Numbered from the stretch's first letter, positions 12,546 to 26,163 are shown. The stretch is 64,000 bases of DNA from Lepeophtheirus salmonis (GCF_016086655.4 NC_052131.2:38565705-38629704); one strand, 5' to 3'. Notes: generated by a model not told the origin, from the letters alone. A program made the numbers and translations.

Positions 12546-15500
12546 TACCCGTACTATTTATTCGAACAATATGTATGTAAAGCATTATATCACATTTTCT
12601 TCATTAGAGTAGTGAAATTAGATGATGTAAGGTTGACGTGGTGTGGCGCTAAATAATTCAAAGGATACAGGATTCAAAAAAGATTGAACATAATTTTTAT
12701 ACATGAGATTATTTCCATTATTATTTCAACCGGCTTGAAGGTTCTGAAACTCTAATGAGAAAGAAAAAACCCAAGACATATTTTATACCATCTTCTCAGC
12801 TTTGGATTTTTATCCCATACGTACCAAGATTCTTTATGTTTTACATCTGTGGTTGTATTACAAAAAACATACAACTACGTTGGGGAGTGTTTATTTAAAG
12901 GGGTGAAATAAAATAAGTAGTTAAAGTAGTTTCAATTATGTACTTATGTACATAATTATAGGTAATATTAGATTTTTACCAAAAAAAAAAACAACCAAAA
13001 GTCCTTCATTTTTACAGCTAAAACAAATACACAGGATATACAAATCTCTTATGACTTTAGAGTGAGTTTCATTTGCAAAAATTAACAAACCAATGCTTCA
13101 TTGTGAAAATTAATTATTGCAATCAAACATAAATTCAATGGGGCATACCTGTAAACAAGGTGACAAAATAATAAAACTACCCGAATGATAATATTATTTA
13201 ATATAAAATAACATACGTATGTTATTCACATAGATTGCGCTCTGAAAATTCTTTTCTGATGGTGCCATTTTTTTTTAAACAAGTATTTTTTTTTTTTTTA
13301 AGTTTGTTCATGCCCCACTGATATGGAAAAGCTTTACTGCGATGATAAATTAAATTGGCATATTTTATTTTAAAAATATGTATTTTATATTAAAAAAAAT
13401 ATATATATATATGTATCAATCAATATTTATTTTTTTTCCCTACAGGACAACTTTAGAGTTTAGTGTACTATAGCATGTAAGCATAAATTAAATTTGTATT
13501 AGAAATCCAGTCTACTGTAAAAAAAAATATATATATATATTAACCCAGATTCGTGTAACAAAATTATTAGTTCTAAAGTATTAAACTTGCACATGATGAT
13601 TCAATAATACATGTTAGATATTTATATGAGAACTAGTATAAATGAACTACAAATTTTTTAGTTTAAAGGTGCTAAAAAGTTGTATTTTTGTTCAAACTGA
13701 AGCCAGAGTAAGGACTGTTCAACATCCATGTTTGTAGCTGAATAAATTTTTAAATTAACAATATCATCATATCAACATATTGAAGAAGGCATTTAAGCCG
13801 TTATGAACACTTCTTCAACAGATTCTAACCTAGTTTTCCATTTTTCAAATTTTGGTCAAAAATAATTATTTAAATAATTGTCTCCACCTCAGTAAGTGTA
13901 GACAAAAGACTTCATATACAAAGGCATATTTGCTAATAAAAGAAGGGTAAAATCCCATCAAAAGTACATTTGGTAATTTGCAATTCAAAGGAAAAGATTC
14001 AGAGCAGATTCATTAGTTTTCGTTTTTTAAATTGTAATAAAAATAAATGGTACCTATGAGCCATGGACCCTATTTGGATTGTATAGGGTCATTCAACAAG
14101 AATACAAGTCTCTTGGGTAATTAAAAAAAAAACACTTTTTTGTTTAAAAAATTAGCTGATTATTTACAAGGGGAAAAACCTTTTCAATTTATTTCCATGT
14201 TAAAGTGTATGTAAGCAAAATAAGTAAAAAATGGTCAAAACTTGCAATTTTGGTTGTAAATAGCAAAAAATTACGCCATCTAAGTGGAAAGTTGTAAATT
14301 GCAACTACATCCTAGCTCTAGTTATAAGTCTTCCTCTTTCAAGAACCATATTATTAATATAATATATATAAGCAATGTAATTTTTAAAAAAAATGAATTA
14401 TAAGAGATTTTCTTTTAACAAAAAAGAAGAGGAAGGGAAAAAAAGAATAAAAAGAAGAGAAAAACGATTTACTTACTTAGGAATTGACTCAAATAGATCA
14501 TTATGTATCCTATTTAGTATATGAAAGCAGTTATAAAATACTAATACTATACATATAAAGAGGTATGACGTAATTATATATAATAACCATATATATATAG
14601 GGTTAAAGGAGTAGGGGAAAAAATACTCTTAGCTCTAAAGGGAGAGAAAGAAATGAAGAAAAAGTTGTAAGAGTAGAAGAGATAAGGAGTGATTCAAGAA
14701 AGAAAGAAAGAAAGAACGAAAAGAGGGAGGAAGAAATCAATTCCCTTTTCTCCCCCTTTCTTAACATATACATACATGCATACATAGTATTAAACTGTAT
14801 GTATGTGAAAAGTAAAGTTAAATTTCAATTACATAAAGAGTAAGGGAGAAGGACTGAGGAGTGTACTACTCTTATGTAACACACTTGATAATAATAACAT
14901 TCCCCACATTTTACTGCTATAAGCATGTACATTCTACAAAAACAGAGTTGAAAATCATTCAGCCCCTAGGTTGTGCGTGAAAAAACAAAAACGATAAATA
15001 AGGTGGTAACTTTGACGATTTGAATAATTTGTTGGAGTTGAGAAGCTAGCTGTCATGTACTGATGTTTCATTCCAAGCAGCTATCAGAGGAAGGAAATAA
15101 AAACGTATCTCACAGCGTATCAAGAAAGGGCATAGACAGGAACTACTGAGATGTCGATCCTCAATTAGTGTGTGAATACAGCACTTATACAAATCTTTAG
15201 TATTTAAATGAGCAAACGCACCTTTTATTTTTGTGTTCCTCTCCTTATTTTTTATCATGGTACTACTCCTACTTTAAAGATGAAAAAAAATTGTATCTTT
15301 GCGTCAAATAGAACAAGGTCAGACCCCTCAATGTTAAAGATATAGGTCCAATACTAAGGTTTCAAACAGGTATTAATTTAATTCAATCAATTTTTTAAAC
15401 TCTTAAAACCGGACACCCTATATACTAATCAATTATGAGTGTTGATGTAGTGACCATTTTAATTCTTGCTTTTTATTATATATAAAGGGTAATTTTATTT

Positions 15501-16195
15501 TGGGTGAGGAGGGGCTTGGGGGAGAAGATTTGGGAGATGACGTCTTCGGCGCACTAATTTATTTATGAGATAGTCAAACTGAAACAACCAATTCCAATAT
15601 TTGTTAAATATAGTAACGTTTAAATGTGTCTTCCATTATATCACTGATATACCGAACAACTTTTAGGGGCGGATCATATTTTCTACAGCTATGTTTAATG
15701 TCATTTATGGATTAGGATCACTTATCCTCTTTTATTATGTTTTATGTTTTTAATCCAAGATATTACTGTACGTAGATACTAAGTTGAGTTTTCTTGTACT
15801 TTTCCCTATCTTTCTTTGGTGGGACCGAGTCTAGTATCTAACGAAATGTGCCGAATATGTACATACATATATGTTAATAATAATATCCCATATTAGGAGG
15901 AGTATTAGAGTACTAATACATATTATGACATTTAAAATCTCTAGGGGATTAAGTAATTTTTTATACTTAAATATTATATATAATATTCATACGTAATATG
16001 TATATATATTTTTCAAGGTTTCGAGTTAATGAGGAAAAGATGGAGTTATAGCTAAGTAATTGCATGCTATCGTTGATGCCAAATTATATGTCTATACATT
16101 AGTGATGGGATGATTAATCGAAATCGGGAGTCAGGTTTTTCTTTTCCGGAATTGTAATTGGCATCGGGGAAAATAGTGTTTAATTTGCGATTCCC
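12546..16195. other. intronic DNA, mostly unassigned
   Basis: Low-complexity AT sequence, TA runs at 13400 and 13535, a GAAA-rich stretch at 14690-14715, and the family C copy at 15005. A TAGTGATGGGA element-like end is at 16101. No gene. Confidence 0.5.
15005..15165 (-). repeat. family C
   Basis: GTGGTAACTTTGACGATTTG, AGCTATCAGAGGAAGGAAAT, GGCATAGACAGGAACTACTG and GATGTCGATCCTCAATTAGT in the order seen in other minus-oriented copies. Confidence 0.55.
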
Positions 16196-16199
16196 ATTC

Positions 16200-16625
16200 T
16201 TATTGAACTATTTATTTTTTTTTAAGTTAGGAAACAAAAATTAAATTTAAGGAATTTTTGCTTTTCATTGGAAAATTTAATAATTGAAATTTAATTTTTC
16301 AAGCTCTTTTCCAAAAAAATTAATTTTCTGTAACTACGTATTTTTGATATTTTTTTCAAAAAAATATAACATTCGATTTTTTTTTAAATTTTATATTAGA
16401 AATGTACTTTTTGAAATTTTTTTCGATTTTTTTTTTCTGAGAGCTGGGAATTTTTGAATTTTTTCACCGAAAATTCTATTTTTAAAGAATAGCCATGGGG
16501 TTGCCTTTTTTTCCAAAAATTTTAGTATTTTTTTTTTTTTTTCAAAATTTGATATTAGAAATTTAGATATTTTTTTGTCAACAGCTATGGATTTTGGATT
16601 TTTTTTTAGAACAGTCGCGTGTTTT
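16200..16625 (-). repeat. family A body, ends not found
   Basis: T-rich periodic sequence with AATAGCCATGGGG and CAGCTATGGATTTTGGATTT units, the reverse orientation of the A-rich body. Both termini are missing. To its left, TAGTGATGGGATGATTAATC (16101) may be an unrelated element end. Confidence 0.5.
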
Positions 16626-16872
16626 GAAATGGAAGGTTTGCTTTGGCTGGCTATGACATGTTCGGGGATTATTTATAATAACGTTGCAATACTGAACGAA
16701 CTTCCAGTATATACCAATTTAGTATAGTACTGTTTTAATGGAGTCAGTCGTCAGAACTCCGGTACCAGAACCGACTTACATGAATAAACTTTTAAAAATC
16801 CGAGTTATTATTATAGAAATACAAGTCGATGGATTTTAGGTAGATGAATACCCATAAATCAAACGAAGGCTC

Positions 16873-17290
16873 TAAACCAGTGCTTCTTAAACAATATTTC
16901 GTCATGGAGAATACCACCACAACGCAGAATGTATTTTTCTACCATCTGTAAGTAAACAGGATCATCGAATAAAAAATTGAATGGTGTACTACAAGAGTTT
17001 GTCTATCTCCCTATTGAACCCTTGGATAAAATAGTTTGAAATACAATGGTTCTCAAATAGGAGTACCCGTACTGATTGTGGTTACTTTAAGGCACTGCAG
17101 GGGGTACTTGAGATTTTGATACATAATTTTTTTAAATAGCATCAGTTCAAAAAACTTCTGGCCACAGATCTAGGATTTCACTCTATCGCCATCTGTTGGA
17201 AAGAGAATGAATATGACTCATATATACAAAATTGAATAAAACAGATAGTGTTGACGTGGTGGTGTTTATGTATTTTTTTTTTTCACTAAA
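16873..17290. mobile_element. one or two decayed hAT-type ends
   Basis: CCAGTGCTTCTTAAACAATA at 16877 and CAATGGTTCTCAAATAGG at 17044 both resemble the CAGTGGTTCTCAAACT start of many hAT MITEs. The second is followed by GTACCCGTAC ... GGGGGTACTTGAG, the usual imperfect inner repeat of such elements. Boundaries on the right are unclear. Confidence 0.4.
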
Positions 17291-17846
17291 AATTCTTTGA
17301 AGTGGTTAGGAGGTACTTGGCTGAATGTATGTTGAATATATATAGTTAGTATTTCTGAATATATCTCTACATTCCAGGAATTTGAATGTATATAGTCGAT
17401 AATAATTGACTGGAATATGTCTATAAAAATGTTACATATATTTATGAATAAAACAAAAAGAATGTATAGCTTTCTCTTGCTTGTTTGTTGACGCAGCATA
17501 AATTAAACCATACAAAATGCACAGATTGCAAAAAAAAAAAAAGAAGTCCTTCACAATGATTAATTTATATGTACATTGTAAATAGTTTTCTTTATCTCTA
17601 TAACATCAAGCAAAAAATAATCTTATCGTCAAAAATGGAATATAATTAATATGACTAAATAATCCCAACATACATATTTGAAGTTCTTAATATTTGCTAG
17701 TATATAAAATGCATGAATGCCTGAAAAAGAGGACGTGAATACCTAATCGTAGTATGGCTGCTTGCTTCAACGTAGGCAACTATTTTGTTTTGCTTTATTT
17801 ACTTACAAAAGAATCAATTATATATACAATTGTATTTATATATGAG

Positions 17847-18262
17847 CAGGGGCATCCGCAGGGGGTGCGCTGGAGGGGCTGTATCCCTACCCAAATTAAG
17901 GATTGCGTGCATTTTACTAGAAAATTCAACATTTACATTTTTTGAAAAAAAAAATACAAATATTTGAAATTTTATTTTATTTTCTACAAAATTAATTCTT
18001 TGTGTAAAGGATTTCCAAATTATTTTTTTTTGTGAATACCTGTAGATTTTTGAGTGTGTTATTCTAAAAATTTAATATTTGAATTTTTTTATTTTTTGTG
18101 AATAGCTGTGGATTTTTGATTTTTTTTTTCCAAAAAATTTAATACTGTCAGTTTAATTTTTGAATTTTTTTTCCCCAATAAATTGTATTTCTTTGTGAAT
18201 ACCTGTATATTTTTTGCAATTTTTTTTTTTTCAAAAAGTATTGGATTTGAGTATAAAGCCAA
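17847..18262 (-). mobile_element. family A element, right-type end plus body
   Basis: CAGGGGCATCCGCAGGGGGT followed by GCGCTGGAGGGGCTG, then T-rich units GTGAATACCTGTAGATTTTT and GTGAATAGCTGTGGATTTTT. The distal (left-type) end is not visible. Confidence 0.6.
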
Positions 18263-20560
18263 TTTTCTGAAAATTACTTAAAATATTATTTGGAAAACTT
18301 GACAAAATCCAAACTCCAATTAATCGATTATACATTTATCTCATTTTTTTCAAAAATATTTCAATTGAGTAATTCCTAATCAATTTTGTTTTAATATTTT
18401 TTGTGAGAATTTATTATTTGTCTAATTGGCGCCAACATTTTCTGTTTTGTTAATTTTACAATAATATTGAAAAAAATATATATAATTAGAAGTGAAGCGG
18501 CTGAGATGGTAATAACTACACAATACATGATAATCTACATACATTAGTTTAATTTACACTTTGTTTTTATTGTAATGATACAACTTGTTGAAATAATTTT
18601 CTATCATAGAAGTACATTTTTTCTAAAATTACCCACATCATTTGATTAGTAATTGTCAGTTTTAAATTGACGTAGTCCAACTGAATTAATTTGATCAATT
18701 CAATGAGAAAATATTTTTCATAATTCAACTTTTAGGAGATATAAACACCTCATAACACAAGAACTTATTGGATGTACCTAGCTACAAGCATGAGTACACC
18801 GTACAATCATTTAGTAATCTTCAAAAATCATAAACAGCTTGGATAAGTGTGTGTAAGTGAAAAAGTTTGAGAGGGGTTCGTTCTTAGGAATAAGTACATA
18901 AAATATTCACTGAAATGAAGGAAATTGAATTAAGGTCTAGTTTTATGGCTCACTAAAGCATAAAAGGCCCTAAATGACTCTTTTTTTCATTATACACACA
19001 CAATATATAAAGATACATATTACACAAACCTATATATTAGGTTGAGAAAAAAGTAATTTCGTATTTACAGCCTTTCTTTTTTAAACTAAGTATCTATGTG
19101 ATTCTTAAGTTTCTATGAAAATCTACTATAATATAATATTATAGTTGTATGTATGTCCCCTGATAAAAACAGTTGGGGTATTTATTTCCAAAGCGGAGAC
19201 ATATGCAGACTTTAGGTATAAAATAAAAGTTGTTCAAACCAGATTCCTGGGCTCTGGACGGCAAGTTATTTTTTGCTTCAAATTTTTTTTTTTTTCATAA
19301 AACAAGATCAATTTCCCGTCTTTCAAAGTATTTTTTTTAAGTATGGGTTGTAGATTCGAAAATGTACCAAGAAAATTAAAAATCCCAAAAAACGAATTAT
19401 CGACTAATGGAGAACGTATATTGAATAGGAATTAAAAAAGGGAATTTGGAAGAGGATTTGCGAGTTAGTCTTGGTATGTATCTTCATTATAGTTGAAAGA
19501 GGACTGGTTATTATGTTGTCGATCGACAAGTTTTACTTAATTCTGGAGTTATTTGAAACATTAATAAAATAATTCTAAATAGAATGTATTGTACGGGTAC
19601 TTCCTGGTACTATATAATATTCTCATTTACTATAGTAAAAAATATTAAAGATAATAAAATAAATTTGAAATACTTTTATGCGTGACGTTTTTTGCTCAAA
19701 TCACTTTAAAAATCAAATTATACTCAAACTGTGTATAAAACCCTTACAAAAAAAGAAAAAGGTATTACCTTTTGTGTACGTACATATATTTGTATGTAGA
19801 TAAGTACTTTGAAGTCCATACAATATATGAATCCCCCAATAGAGTGAATTACTTAACTACAGCCTAGTTAGCTATTGCAGTAAAAATGAGTAAGAAGAGC
19901 CCTAGTAGTAGAATTAAGTACCACTATTGTGCATATATAATGGCATAAATGTTTAAATAAATAAATAAGGGATTCGCATTCCAAAGCACATAAGAGAACC
20001 ATTTGTCAAAGTGGTTCATTACTAATAGCATTGCCTCCATACATGCATATTGCATAACTATGTAGATATTTGGTGCAGGAGTCTACCCCATGAATAGGTA
20101 TGTAGGTCGATATGCTAATCTTTATATTGTAAATTGGTATTGGGTTCGGTACAAGAGTGACACCTACCATATTTGACAGGACATGTAGGCTATTTTATAA
20201 GTGGCACCCTCCCCAAACAAACATATTTCACAAAGGCACCTGGACATATTATAATAATCAACCAATCTATCTTTCTTTCTTTTCGATAAATCTTTTGCAC
20301 CTATGACAGAGACTCAAAAAGGGATGTGGTCAAGGAAGTTTATTTAGTAATGAAAGATAAGTATGACTATAGAAATATATTATAAATGAAAAGCCTCTAT
20401 GTACTTACTTTAATTTACATTTATTGAGCTCAATTAACAAATAGAGCAATATTGACTTAGTTTGCGGGATTTTCGGATAAATACCAAAATAGTAAGACAA
20501 ACTAACTAACTCTGTTCAGCCTAAAGTTATTTTTCCTAGATCTATTAAGAGTAATATTTT
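18263..20560. other. intronic DNA, only a solo mariner end recognised
   Basis: No reading frame or repeat other than 19040-19070 stands out. Confidence 0.5.
19040..19070 (+). mobile_element. solo mariner terminal repeat
   Basis: GGTTGAGAAAAAAGTAATTT followed by CGTATTT matches the terminal repeat of the element at 54651-55076, again preceded by TA. No partner end is visible within about 1.5 kb, so this is either a truncated copy or an element whose other end has decayed. Confidence 0.6.
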
Positions 20561-20799
20561 GGTCAAGGCTGCTCAAGCATATCGTACACCATTGGTCGCG
20601 GGAAACAACAGAGGGGTCGCAACATGATTTCCAAAAAGGAAGAATATAATTTAAATTGTGGCATCAAAACATAAATAATGATAAATGTACATATTTTTTA
20701 TAGTCTGTTCTGGATCATTTTTTAAAGTATTTCTCAGAAGATAATGCTCCACAAAAACATAACTGGATAGCCCCCCCCCTTTTAACGCCACAGTTAATC

Positions 20800-21141
20800 A
20801 TCTGTCGTCTGACATGAAAGATGTGTTTATCAAAGTTCAATATGACCAAACACTAAAAACAGATTTTGATTCTAATACAATTGACAATCCTGGATTTTTG
20901 TGATGAATGAGTACCCACTGCTGACTAACACAGCTGTAGATTTACTTAAACCTTTTGGCACAAACTGTTTATGTGAGAAAACCTATTCCGTATTAACTTA
21001 ACTGTTCCAAAATAAATACAGATTAACGTGGAGGATGATCTTCGAGTTTTTGTGCTCAAAGTTAAACTTAGAATAGACTACCTACTTTGCTCAGTGCACA
21101 TTGCAGAGACGTTAAATGAAGATCTTAATTCGTTTATTCTT
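20800..21141 (+). pseudogene. hAT transposase C-terminal relic (ZBED5/FAM200-like)
   Basis: Plus-strand peptides in order: KDVFIKVQYDQTLKTDFDSN (from 20817), EYPLLTNTAVDLLKPFGTNC then LCEKTYSVLT (20909-20998), and after a stop and frameshift NVEDDLRVFVLKVKLRIDYL then LCSVHIAETLN (21025-21111). This order (P...A...L..F.T.YLCE..FS.L, N..R..L..E.DLR..L....P.I..L) is the C-terminal dimerisation region of hAT transposases and the domesticated ZBED5/FAM200 proteins. It contains stops and at least one frameshift, so it is a dead copy. No hAT ends were found around it. Confidence 0.65.
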
Positions 21142-21384
21142 TGCACATCCACAACCTACTATGTTATTTGCTTTTGAGTCTTAATTTTGACATTATTTAC
21201 AGCAAAAAAGATAATTGATTGTACAGAAATTATTCAAAGGTGTAAACATATCGCTGATTTTAAATTTAGAATATATGTACATATTTGATTATTTCTTATA
21301 TTTTTCATTATATGTAGAATTAAAATCTTGATATTATGACAATTCAGAACTGATTTCTTTGAAAAGATGTATAACGTATTTAAC

Positions 21385-21600
21385 CCTTAAATGTTTCATT
21401 TTTTTTTTTTTTAAATTTTTTTTTCCCCACAAAAATCCACAGCTGTCGACAAAAATTAAATTTTTTGAAAAACAATTTCAAATTTTTTTAACTATTCACA
21501 GAAAATTTAATTTTTTGAAAAAAAATACATTAAATTTCAATATTAAATTTACATTTTGTAGTTAAAAGCAAATATTCCTTCATTGGGAGGGGGCTTTTTA
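21385..21600 (+). repeat. family A body fragment
   Basis: AAAATCCACAGCTGTCGACA and AACTATTCACAGAAAATTTA units, then CCTTCATTGGGAGGGGGCT. Family C sequence starts immediately to the right. Confidence 0.5.
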
Positions 21601-21745
21601 TTTCCTTTCATCTCACAATTAATTTATGAAACCTCATGGCAGGCAGCTATCCTCCTCTCTTCCCCAAAATTCCTCAAATTGTCAGGGTTAACAAATTGAT
21701 TTCTTTAGCATAACAACAGATCATATTTTCTACAACTCTATAGAT
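21600..21745 (+). repeat. family C, tail part
   Basis: ATTTCCTTTCATCTCACAAT, CAGGCAGCTATCCTCCTCTC, AAATTGTCAGGGTTAACA and a trailing GATCATATTTTCTACA. The last piece is repeated alone at 15674-15690. Confidence 0.55.
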
Positions 21746-22621
21746 ACGTAACAAAATTTTAAAAGAGGAAAAAATAACTTTTAATGTTGGTTGGTTCCTC
21801 AGATACATATGTAAGATATATTGTACAAGAATGAGACCAAATCTTATTAGCAATATCTATGCAATATACAGTAACATTATCTTTATATAAAAATATATAT
21901 TTTTTTCGAGATGTTGTTTCAAAGTTAATGTAAAATAAGTTTTGAGCAGAGTTTTTTTTTTTTTTTTTTTTTGATGAACTATTAACTCATACTCACACAC
22001 ACATTTAATAGAGAAAAATGATCACAAGTTTTATATATAGTTTTTATTTCTTAGTTCTCTCTTTTTGAGAAGGAAAGAAAACGTTGTATGTATACACATA
22101 ATATAACTGCTGTATTATTTCTTGGAGAGACTCTGTTACCACTCTTTCCTTCTAAATTATTCATCCTCTCCTCTTCACCAAATATATAACAACATGGATA
22201 CGATCCTACTACAATACCTATAGGAATATGTTGATTAAAAGTTGCAACTTGTATGAGCAGATAGTACAAGTTGGCATTTCTTCGTCTTGAAATGCGTTGT
22301 TTATTTATTCTAATTCACAACTATTTATTGATGCGATCATTTCATTCAGATCTATTCAAATAGTACGGTTATCATATATTTTTGTGTAATATAATTATGA
22401 CCATATTTTGAACTTTATTATATGCTACAAAATACCTAAGTTTTAGTCATTTGTGTTAAATTAATCAAAATTAACCATTAATATATTTTCATCATCCATG
22501 GATTATTGTAAATCCTTCAATTTAAATTATTCATCTATTTTTTTAGTCGCAACTTGTACACAACTTGTTCATAAACACAAGTTTTTTCCCCGTTCAGTCA
22601 TGTTTGTTTCCAGAGTAATTT

Positions 22622-23196
22622 CTGGGCGTCCGTAGGGAGAAGGAGGTAGAGGCTGGAATGGGATTCTAGAAGGGCTATAGCTCTCAACGAAAATATAGGG
22701 ATTTTTAGCTTTTTGCTAGAAAATTAAATATTTGATTTTTTTTAAATTTAATTTTGTGTAAACAGCAGTGGATTTTTGATATTTTTTCCAAAAATATTAT
22801 TTCTTGAGAACAGCATTGGATTTTGAATTTTTTTTCCAAAAACGTAATTTCATACAAACAGCTATGGATTTTTGATTTTTTTTTCTTCTAAATATTTTAT
22901 TTTTTGTGAAGAATTCTGGATTTTTGAAATGTTTTTTTCAAAAAAATAATTTTTTGTGAAGAACTCTGGATTTTTGAAATGTTTTTTAAAAAAAAAATAA
23001 TTTTTTGTGAATAGTTGGAGATTTTTGAAAATTTTTGTGAATAGCTGTGGGTTTTTGGAATTTTTGTCAATAAATGTAAAATTTAAAATTTTTTTCAAAT
23101 TTTTTGTGATTAGCTATGAACTTTTGAAATTTTTTACCCAAAAAAATTAATTTTTGGATTTAAAAAAGAAAATCCCCCCGCCAAAATATGATCCTG
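22622..23196 (-). mobile_element. family A element, long copy inserted in family D
   Basis: Right-type end GGGCGTCCGTAGGGAGAAGG followed by AGGTAGAGGCTGG, then about ten T-rich units (TGTGAATAGCTGTGGGTTTT, TTTTTGTGAAGAACTCTGGA and variants). It ends CCCCCCGCCAAAATATGATC then CTGA, the left-type end without its terminal 10 bases. It interrupts or replaces the start of the family D copy 23197-23516. Confidence 0.6.
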
Positions 23197-23516
23197 AATT
23201 TGGACCGATATTTAAGTCCAAACAAGGATCTCAGACTGAACCAAAATTTATTCGTTTTCTAATCGTGGACCAATTTGTTTCGTCTCAATCTATGAACCAA
23301 TTGGTTCCCTATCCCTCCTGAGTTTTGTGTTGTGGAAATGTCATTTAAGCAACACATTTACGTTCACTTTACGAGATTATACCTTAGTCGATGGTTACAA
23401 TATTGAATCACAAATAATCTCATCAACTATTCATGTATGGAACCTGTCTAGACGTAATTTTAAATGTAACCGATCCAGAACAAATTAGCTCGAGAAATTA
23501 CAATTAGTGTTGTGCC
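23197..23516. mobile_element. family D element, partial copy
   Basis: Matches the outer parts of 45964-46637 at perhaps 65-70% by eye, without the transposase relic. Its left portion is missing where a family A element (22622-23196) abuts it; its right side runs directly into a family B end at 23515. Confidence 0.55.
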
Positions 23517-23765
23517 AGACCTTGTTTAGGACCGAGGAGTGCAGTATAGTCTAGTAACACTTTTCGGTCTTTAAAGAGGGTAAAACCCATCACTCGTAAC
23601 GTCATTGAGAGTGTTTTTTCCTTTTTAATTGTTCCCTTAAATAATAGAATACATTTAGAACTAAGTAAAAATATAATAAGATCGTATTATGTTGCATTTT
23701 AATTAAAAAAAGGATATTTGTTAAAAGATATATAATCATAACAGTCTAAGACCGGTCTATGATTT
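23515..23765. mobile_element. family B MITE, copy 2, decayed
   Basis: Starts TAGTGTTGTGCCAGACCTTG and contains GGACCGAGGAGTGCAG and AACGTCATTGAGAG as in other copies; towards the right only AGTCTAAGACCGGTCT is recognisable. Right boundary approximate. Confidence 0.5.
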
Positions 23766-23908
23766 TCAGAACAAACCCCAACATTAATACACCTATTAAA
23801 AGGTATACTTCAAATAATAGTAGGGCTCGCAAAATCACGATCCAGACGTCTCGGGGCTATGTATCTTTTCACTTGTACTGATAAAATTTTACACTCCCTC
23901 CCCACAGG

Positions 23909-24395
23909 TAGGGGCGTCCGCAGGATTATATACTTTATATATATATATTTTTTTTTTTTTTTTGGGTGGGGGGGGGGAGGCTTGGTTTTAGGAATTTTGT
24001 TGTACAAATCCAAAAATTTACACTTATGGAAATTCAAAATCTATAGCTATTCACAAAAAAATTCAAAAATTAAATTTCATATAATGAAATTTTTGGAAAA
24101 AAAAAAAATGAAATATTAAAATTTTTGAAAAAAAATGTCAAATATTACATTTTTTGTATACAAATTTCAAAAATCCATACCTATTCACAAAAAATTAAAT
24201 TTCTTAGAAAAACCAAATATCAATTTTTTTGCTCTGCTACATAATTTGCCCGAATGACCTTTTTTAAATTAAATAAATCTTTAAAAAAAATAAAATAATA
24301 ACCCCTGTTTTCCCTTTAAATTCGAGTTAAAGGTAAAAATTCCTTAAATCGGGTGTGGGCTGCAGCCCCTCCAGCCCACCCTGCCGACCTCCCTG
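23909..24395 (+). mobile_element. family A element, complete copy (487 bp)
   Basis: Left end TAGGGGCGTCCGCAGGATTA, then a G-run (GGGTGGGGGGGGGAGGCTTG). The interior has several imperfect repeats of an A-rich unit (AAATCYAYAGCTATTCACAA followed by an A-run and TTAAATTT). The right end CAGCCCCTCCAGCCCACC is followed by CTGCCGACCTCCCTG. This is the best reference copy in the window. The interior carries no coding signal. Confidence 0.7.
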
Positions 24396-25169
24396 ACGGT
24401 GTAACTTGAATACATATTCGATATCTTCGCTGACTAAGAGTAAGAGGGACGGCACCATCCTAAAACGAACAAGTACCAAGCGGAAATACTTTATGTAAAT
24501 CTCCATAAATGGGGAATCAGTGAACCCCTTCTATCCTGAGATATGAATTCATTTCTGGATGTTGAGCACAAGGGCACAAGATGTATATTTTTGTACAAAA
24601 CAGAAAAAACAGTGACTAGAGAAGTGGAATTATCTGATGAAGATAACTGATGAGACCTCAACAACAGCGGCATTTTCTAATTCTCCAGAATAATGAAATT
24701 TCCTAGTTCTATGTTGGTAAAAGTTACAAAAGTGTTATTACGTTAAATGTGCTATCACAAGCATTAAAATAGTTAAACAAAATTGTATGAGTTCATTTCA
24801 TTTTCAGTTGCCAAACCTGAAGAGTGCCAGACCAGAGGGCTACTAAGTATTTTGAAATCCAATTTTAGTATGAAAAAAAACAAACAACAACTAATTATAT
24901 CCATATATATCAACACCTATTTCATATATTGATAGTCTTTAATTAGCCAATCAATTCTGAATAACGTATACTATGCTATGAAGATATCTTTTTTTTTAAA
25001 TGTCTAATATAATGTACTCCTCAGTACAAATATACACCTTTTATTGAGAAAACATACATATTCAAGAGTGTGTTTATAGTATTTTGAATTAAGAAAAACT
25101 AGAGTCACTATTTATAAAATATTAGAGCAAAGATATCTCAATACAAATCTCTGAAACAGCCTTTCCCCT

Positions 25170-25330
25170 ATATGAACGTGGTAACCTCAACAATTTGACA
25201 AATTTAAGTGAAGAGAACAGCTGAGCATTCATGACATCTTATTAGAGCAAGCAGCTATGAGAGGAAGGAAATAAACCCAAATCTAACAAGGAGGGCATAA
25301 CCAGGACCATGTGATTATAGAGACCTGATA
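25170..25330 (-). repeat. family C
   Basis: AACGTGGTAACCTCAACAAT, CATGACATCTTATTAGAGCA, AGCTATGAGAGGAAGGAAAT and GGGCATAACCAGGACCATGT. Confidence 0.55.
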
Positions 25331-25975
25331 ATATCACGCAGACTTTTTATTTCCACACGAGGATAATATAAAAGGAGTGATTGGTCGAAAAAAAGAGTAC
25401 ACGTCCTTTTTACTCAATTCCTTCAAGAGGGAATATACGGATAAACAAGCTAAGCTGCATGCCGGATTATTCCATTTATTTAGAATCCCATGACCAAACT
25501 TACACTTGTAGCTCTCCAACAAATCCTCATTTTTACTCTCAGTCTTTCATGATTACTTGATATCCAGATTTTTAGGTCATAGGTTTTTTTATAACTGTAG
25601 GTATGATTCCTTTGTCACATTATGCATAAATGTTGCTATCAAAAGTATTTTCCCCACTTCTTTCCTCAGTTTATTAAGAACAAAATAAAACATTTTATTT
25701 TGAAAAGTGATGGAATACCCTTGTTTTCTATTGCTTCCTTCTTCTTTTACTACATTTTTATGGCCTAAATACATGTAAATCGTAGAAAATAGTGCATACA
25801 TTTTCATCTCTTTCTTTGTAAATATACATGAACATACTCGTATATCCATGGTTTGCACAATCTACATTAGAGTGAGTCGAAAATCAGTATTGGAAAATTT
25901 GTAGTTCTATGAAAGACTTTTCTAGCCAAATTTATGGACTTTATGACCATAATTCGTCAATTCAGTTGAAACTAA

Positions 25976-26008
25976 AACTCCGGACAATGCCGGCTACTAC
26001 CACTATTA
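25976..26008 (+). mobile_element. decayed Helitron-type 3' end
   Basis: ACTCCGGACAATGCCGGCTA followed by CTACCACTA aligns with the Helitron-like end at 58831-58860, with the final CTAG degraded to CTA. No other part of the element is recognisable. Confidence 0.4.
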
Positions 26009-26163
26009 TATAAATAAATAGGGATTATACTTCGCTATTGTTTATTTTTGGGTGAAATAGATGCTCCTTTTGGAATTTTGAATCAATACATGTAACTGTA
26101 AAACCCATTAAATGCTTCTTTTGTTTCTGAATTATCCCCAAAAATTTCAATACATACAAACAT

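Noticed and set aside
22862..23098. Repetitive 78-codon minus-strand frame (KNPQLFTKI-type repeats)
   Set aside because: Looks like a repeat protein, but it is the translation of the periodic A-rich units of family A; the same happens in other copies in different frames.
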